Shown piece by piece: positions 6,580 through 7,028 of a stretch of 7,028 nucleotides of DNA. Within the stretch, counting starts at the first letter, position 1; each line of letters opens with the position of its first letter. Origin of the DNA: Actinomycetales bacterium (GTDB lineage Bacteria; Actinomycetota; Actinomycetes; Actinomycetales; Cellulomonadaceae); contig JAAYZM010000355.1 in assembly GCA_012514835.1 (NCBI GenBank), forward strand, positions 1-7,028, written 5' to 3'. Under the pieces are notes generated by a model, which made no database searches, was not told the origin of the DNA, and saw only the letters and a list, made by a program, of their open reading frames with translations. The translations under genes were made by a program, and so were the position numbers.

Positions 6580-7028
6580 ATGGGACTCCTCGAAGGCAAG
6601 AAGATCCTCGTCACAGGCGTCCTCACGGACGGCTCGATCGCCTTCCACGTCGCGCGACTCGCCCAGGAACAGGGCGCCGAGGTGGTCCTCACCTCGTTCG
6701 GCCGCCAGTTCCGGCTCACGCAGGCCATCTCGCGGCGGTTGCCCCGTGAAGCGCCGGTCGTGCAGCTCGACGTGACCGACGCCGAGGATCTCGCCGCGCT
6801 CGCGGACCGCGTGCGCGAGCACGTCGACTCGCTCGACGGCGTGGTCCACTCGATCGGCTTCGCGCCGCAGTCCGTGATGGGCGGCAACTTCCTCGCGGGC
6901 AAGTGGCCCGACGTCGCCACGGCGCTCGAGGTCTCGGCCTTCTCGCTCAAGTCCCTCGCCGTCGCGGCCAAGCCCCTCCTGGGCCAGGGCTCGGGCATCG
7001 TGGGCCTGACGTTCGACGCGAGCTTCGC
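6580..7028 (+). CDS. inhA: Enoyl-ACP reductase (NADH), InhA/FabI family, N-terminal 149 residues (cut by right edge)
   Basis: From ATG 6580 the frame is open to the end of the window. The enzyme reduces trans-2-enoyl-ACP with NADH, the last step of each elongation cycle. It is InhA-like: MGLLEGKKILVTGVLTDGSIA (1-21) carries the modified dinucleotide-binding loop of FabI/InhA, followed by LDVTD (63-67) and DGVVHSIGFAPQ (86-97). S91 corresponds to InhA S94 and F145 to InhA F149, by my alignment from memory. The catalytic Tyr and Lys (InhA Y158 and K165) lie just past the edge, so activity cannot be confirmed. The start has only a weak GGA (6570-6572) seven bases upstream. I see no terminator in the 69 bases after fabG, so the two genes are probably cotranscribed. 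Whether the chain-length preference is FabI-like or long-chain, as in mycolate synthesis, cannot be told. The symbol fabI would be equally valid. Confidence 0.93.
   Translation, partial: MGLLEGKKILVTGVLTDGSIAFHVARLAQEQGAEVVLTSFGRQFRLTQAISRRLPREAPVVQLDVTDAEDLAALADRVREHVDSLDGVVHSIGFAPQSVMGGNFLAGKWPDVATALEVSAFSLKSLAVAAKPLLGQGSGIVGLTFDASF

Overview
The window is high-GC, compactly coded DNA typical of an actinobacterium. Seven of the ten genes start with GTG, and four same-strand junctions are 4-base GTGA stop/start overlaps. FabG and the enoyl reductase resemble the mycobacterial MabA and InhA more than the E. coli enzymes. The genus cannot be fixed from the sequence alone. All ten genes belong to recognisable families or are small conserved-looking proteins. 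I see no transposase, integrase, CRISPR array, tRNA, rRNA or phage gene, and no gene-free stretch over 300 bases.

Layout. (1) Bases 1-466, minus strand: N-terminal part of a YpfJ-type putative zinc metallopeptidase, running off the left edge. (2) Bases 492-2439, minus strand: bioY-bioM-bioN, a complete biotin energy-coupling-factor (ECF) importer of substrate-binding membrane protein, ATPase and EcfT-type transmembrane coupler, joined by GTGA overlaps. (3) Bases 2440-2567: a divergent regulatory gap with GACCGG inverted repeats, a stable hairpin and a possible 10-codon leader ORF. (4) Bases 2568-4166, plus strand: a twin-ATPase ABC-F protein, predicted to act on ribosomes. (5) Bases 4139-5657, minus strand: an operon of a DUF3099-type membrane protein, a small Cys/His protein and a SURF1-family protein. 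The SURF1 gene ends inside the ABC-F gene with a 28-base tail-to-tail overlap. (6) Bases 5658-5799: a divergent gap. (7) Bases 5800-7028, plus strand: fabG (MabA-like) followed by an InhA-like enoyl-ACP reductase cut by the right edge.

How they fit together. FabG and the enoyl reductase catalyse the two reductive steps of type II fatty-acid elongation. BioYMN supplies biotin, the cofactor of acetyl-CoA carboxylase, which makes malonyl-CoA for the same pathway. That metabolic link is established, but co-regulation of the two loci is only a guess. SURF1 is a cytochrome c oxidase assembly factor. The window looks like ordinary chromosomal core, and I do not see an undescribed multi-gene system. 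The least explained parts are the ABC-F leader, the extended SURF1 tail with its convergent overlap, the small Cys/His protein, and two possible leaderless starts.
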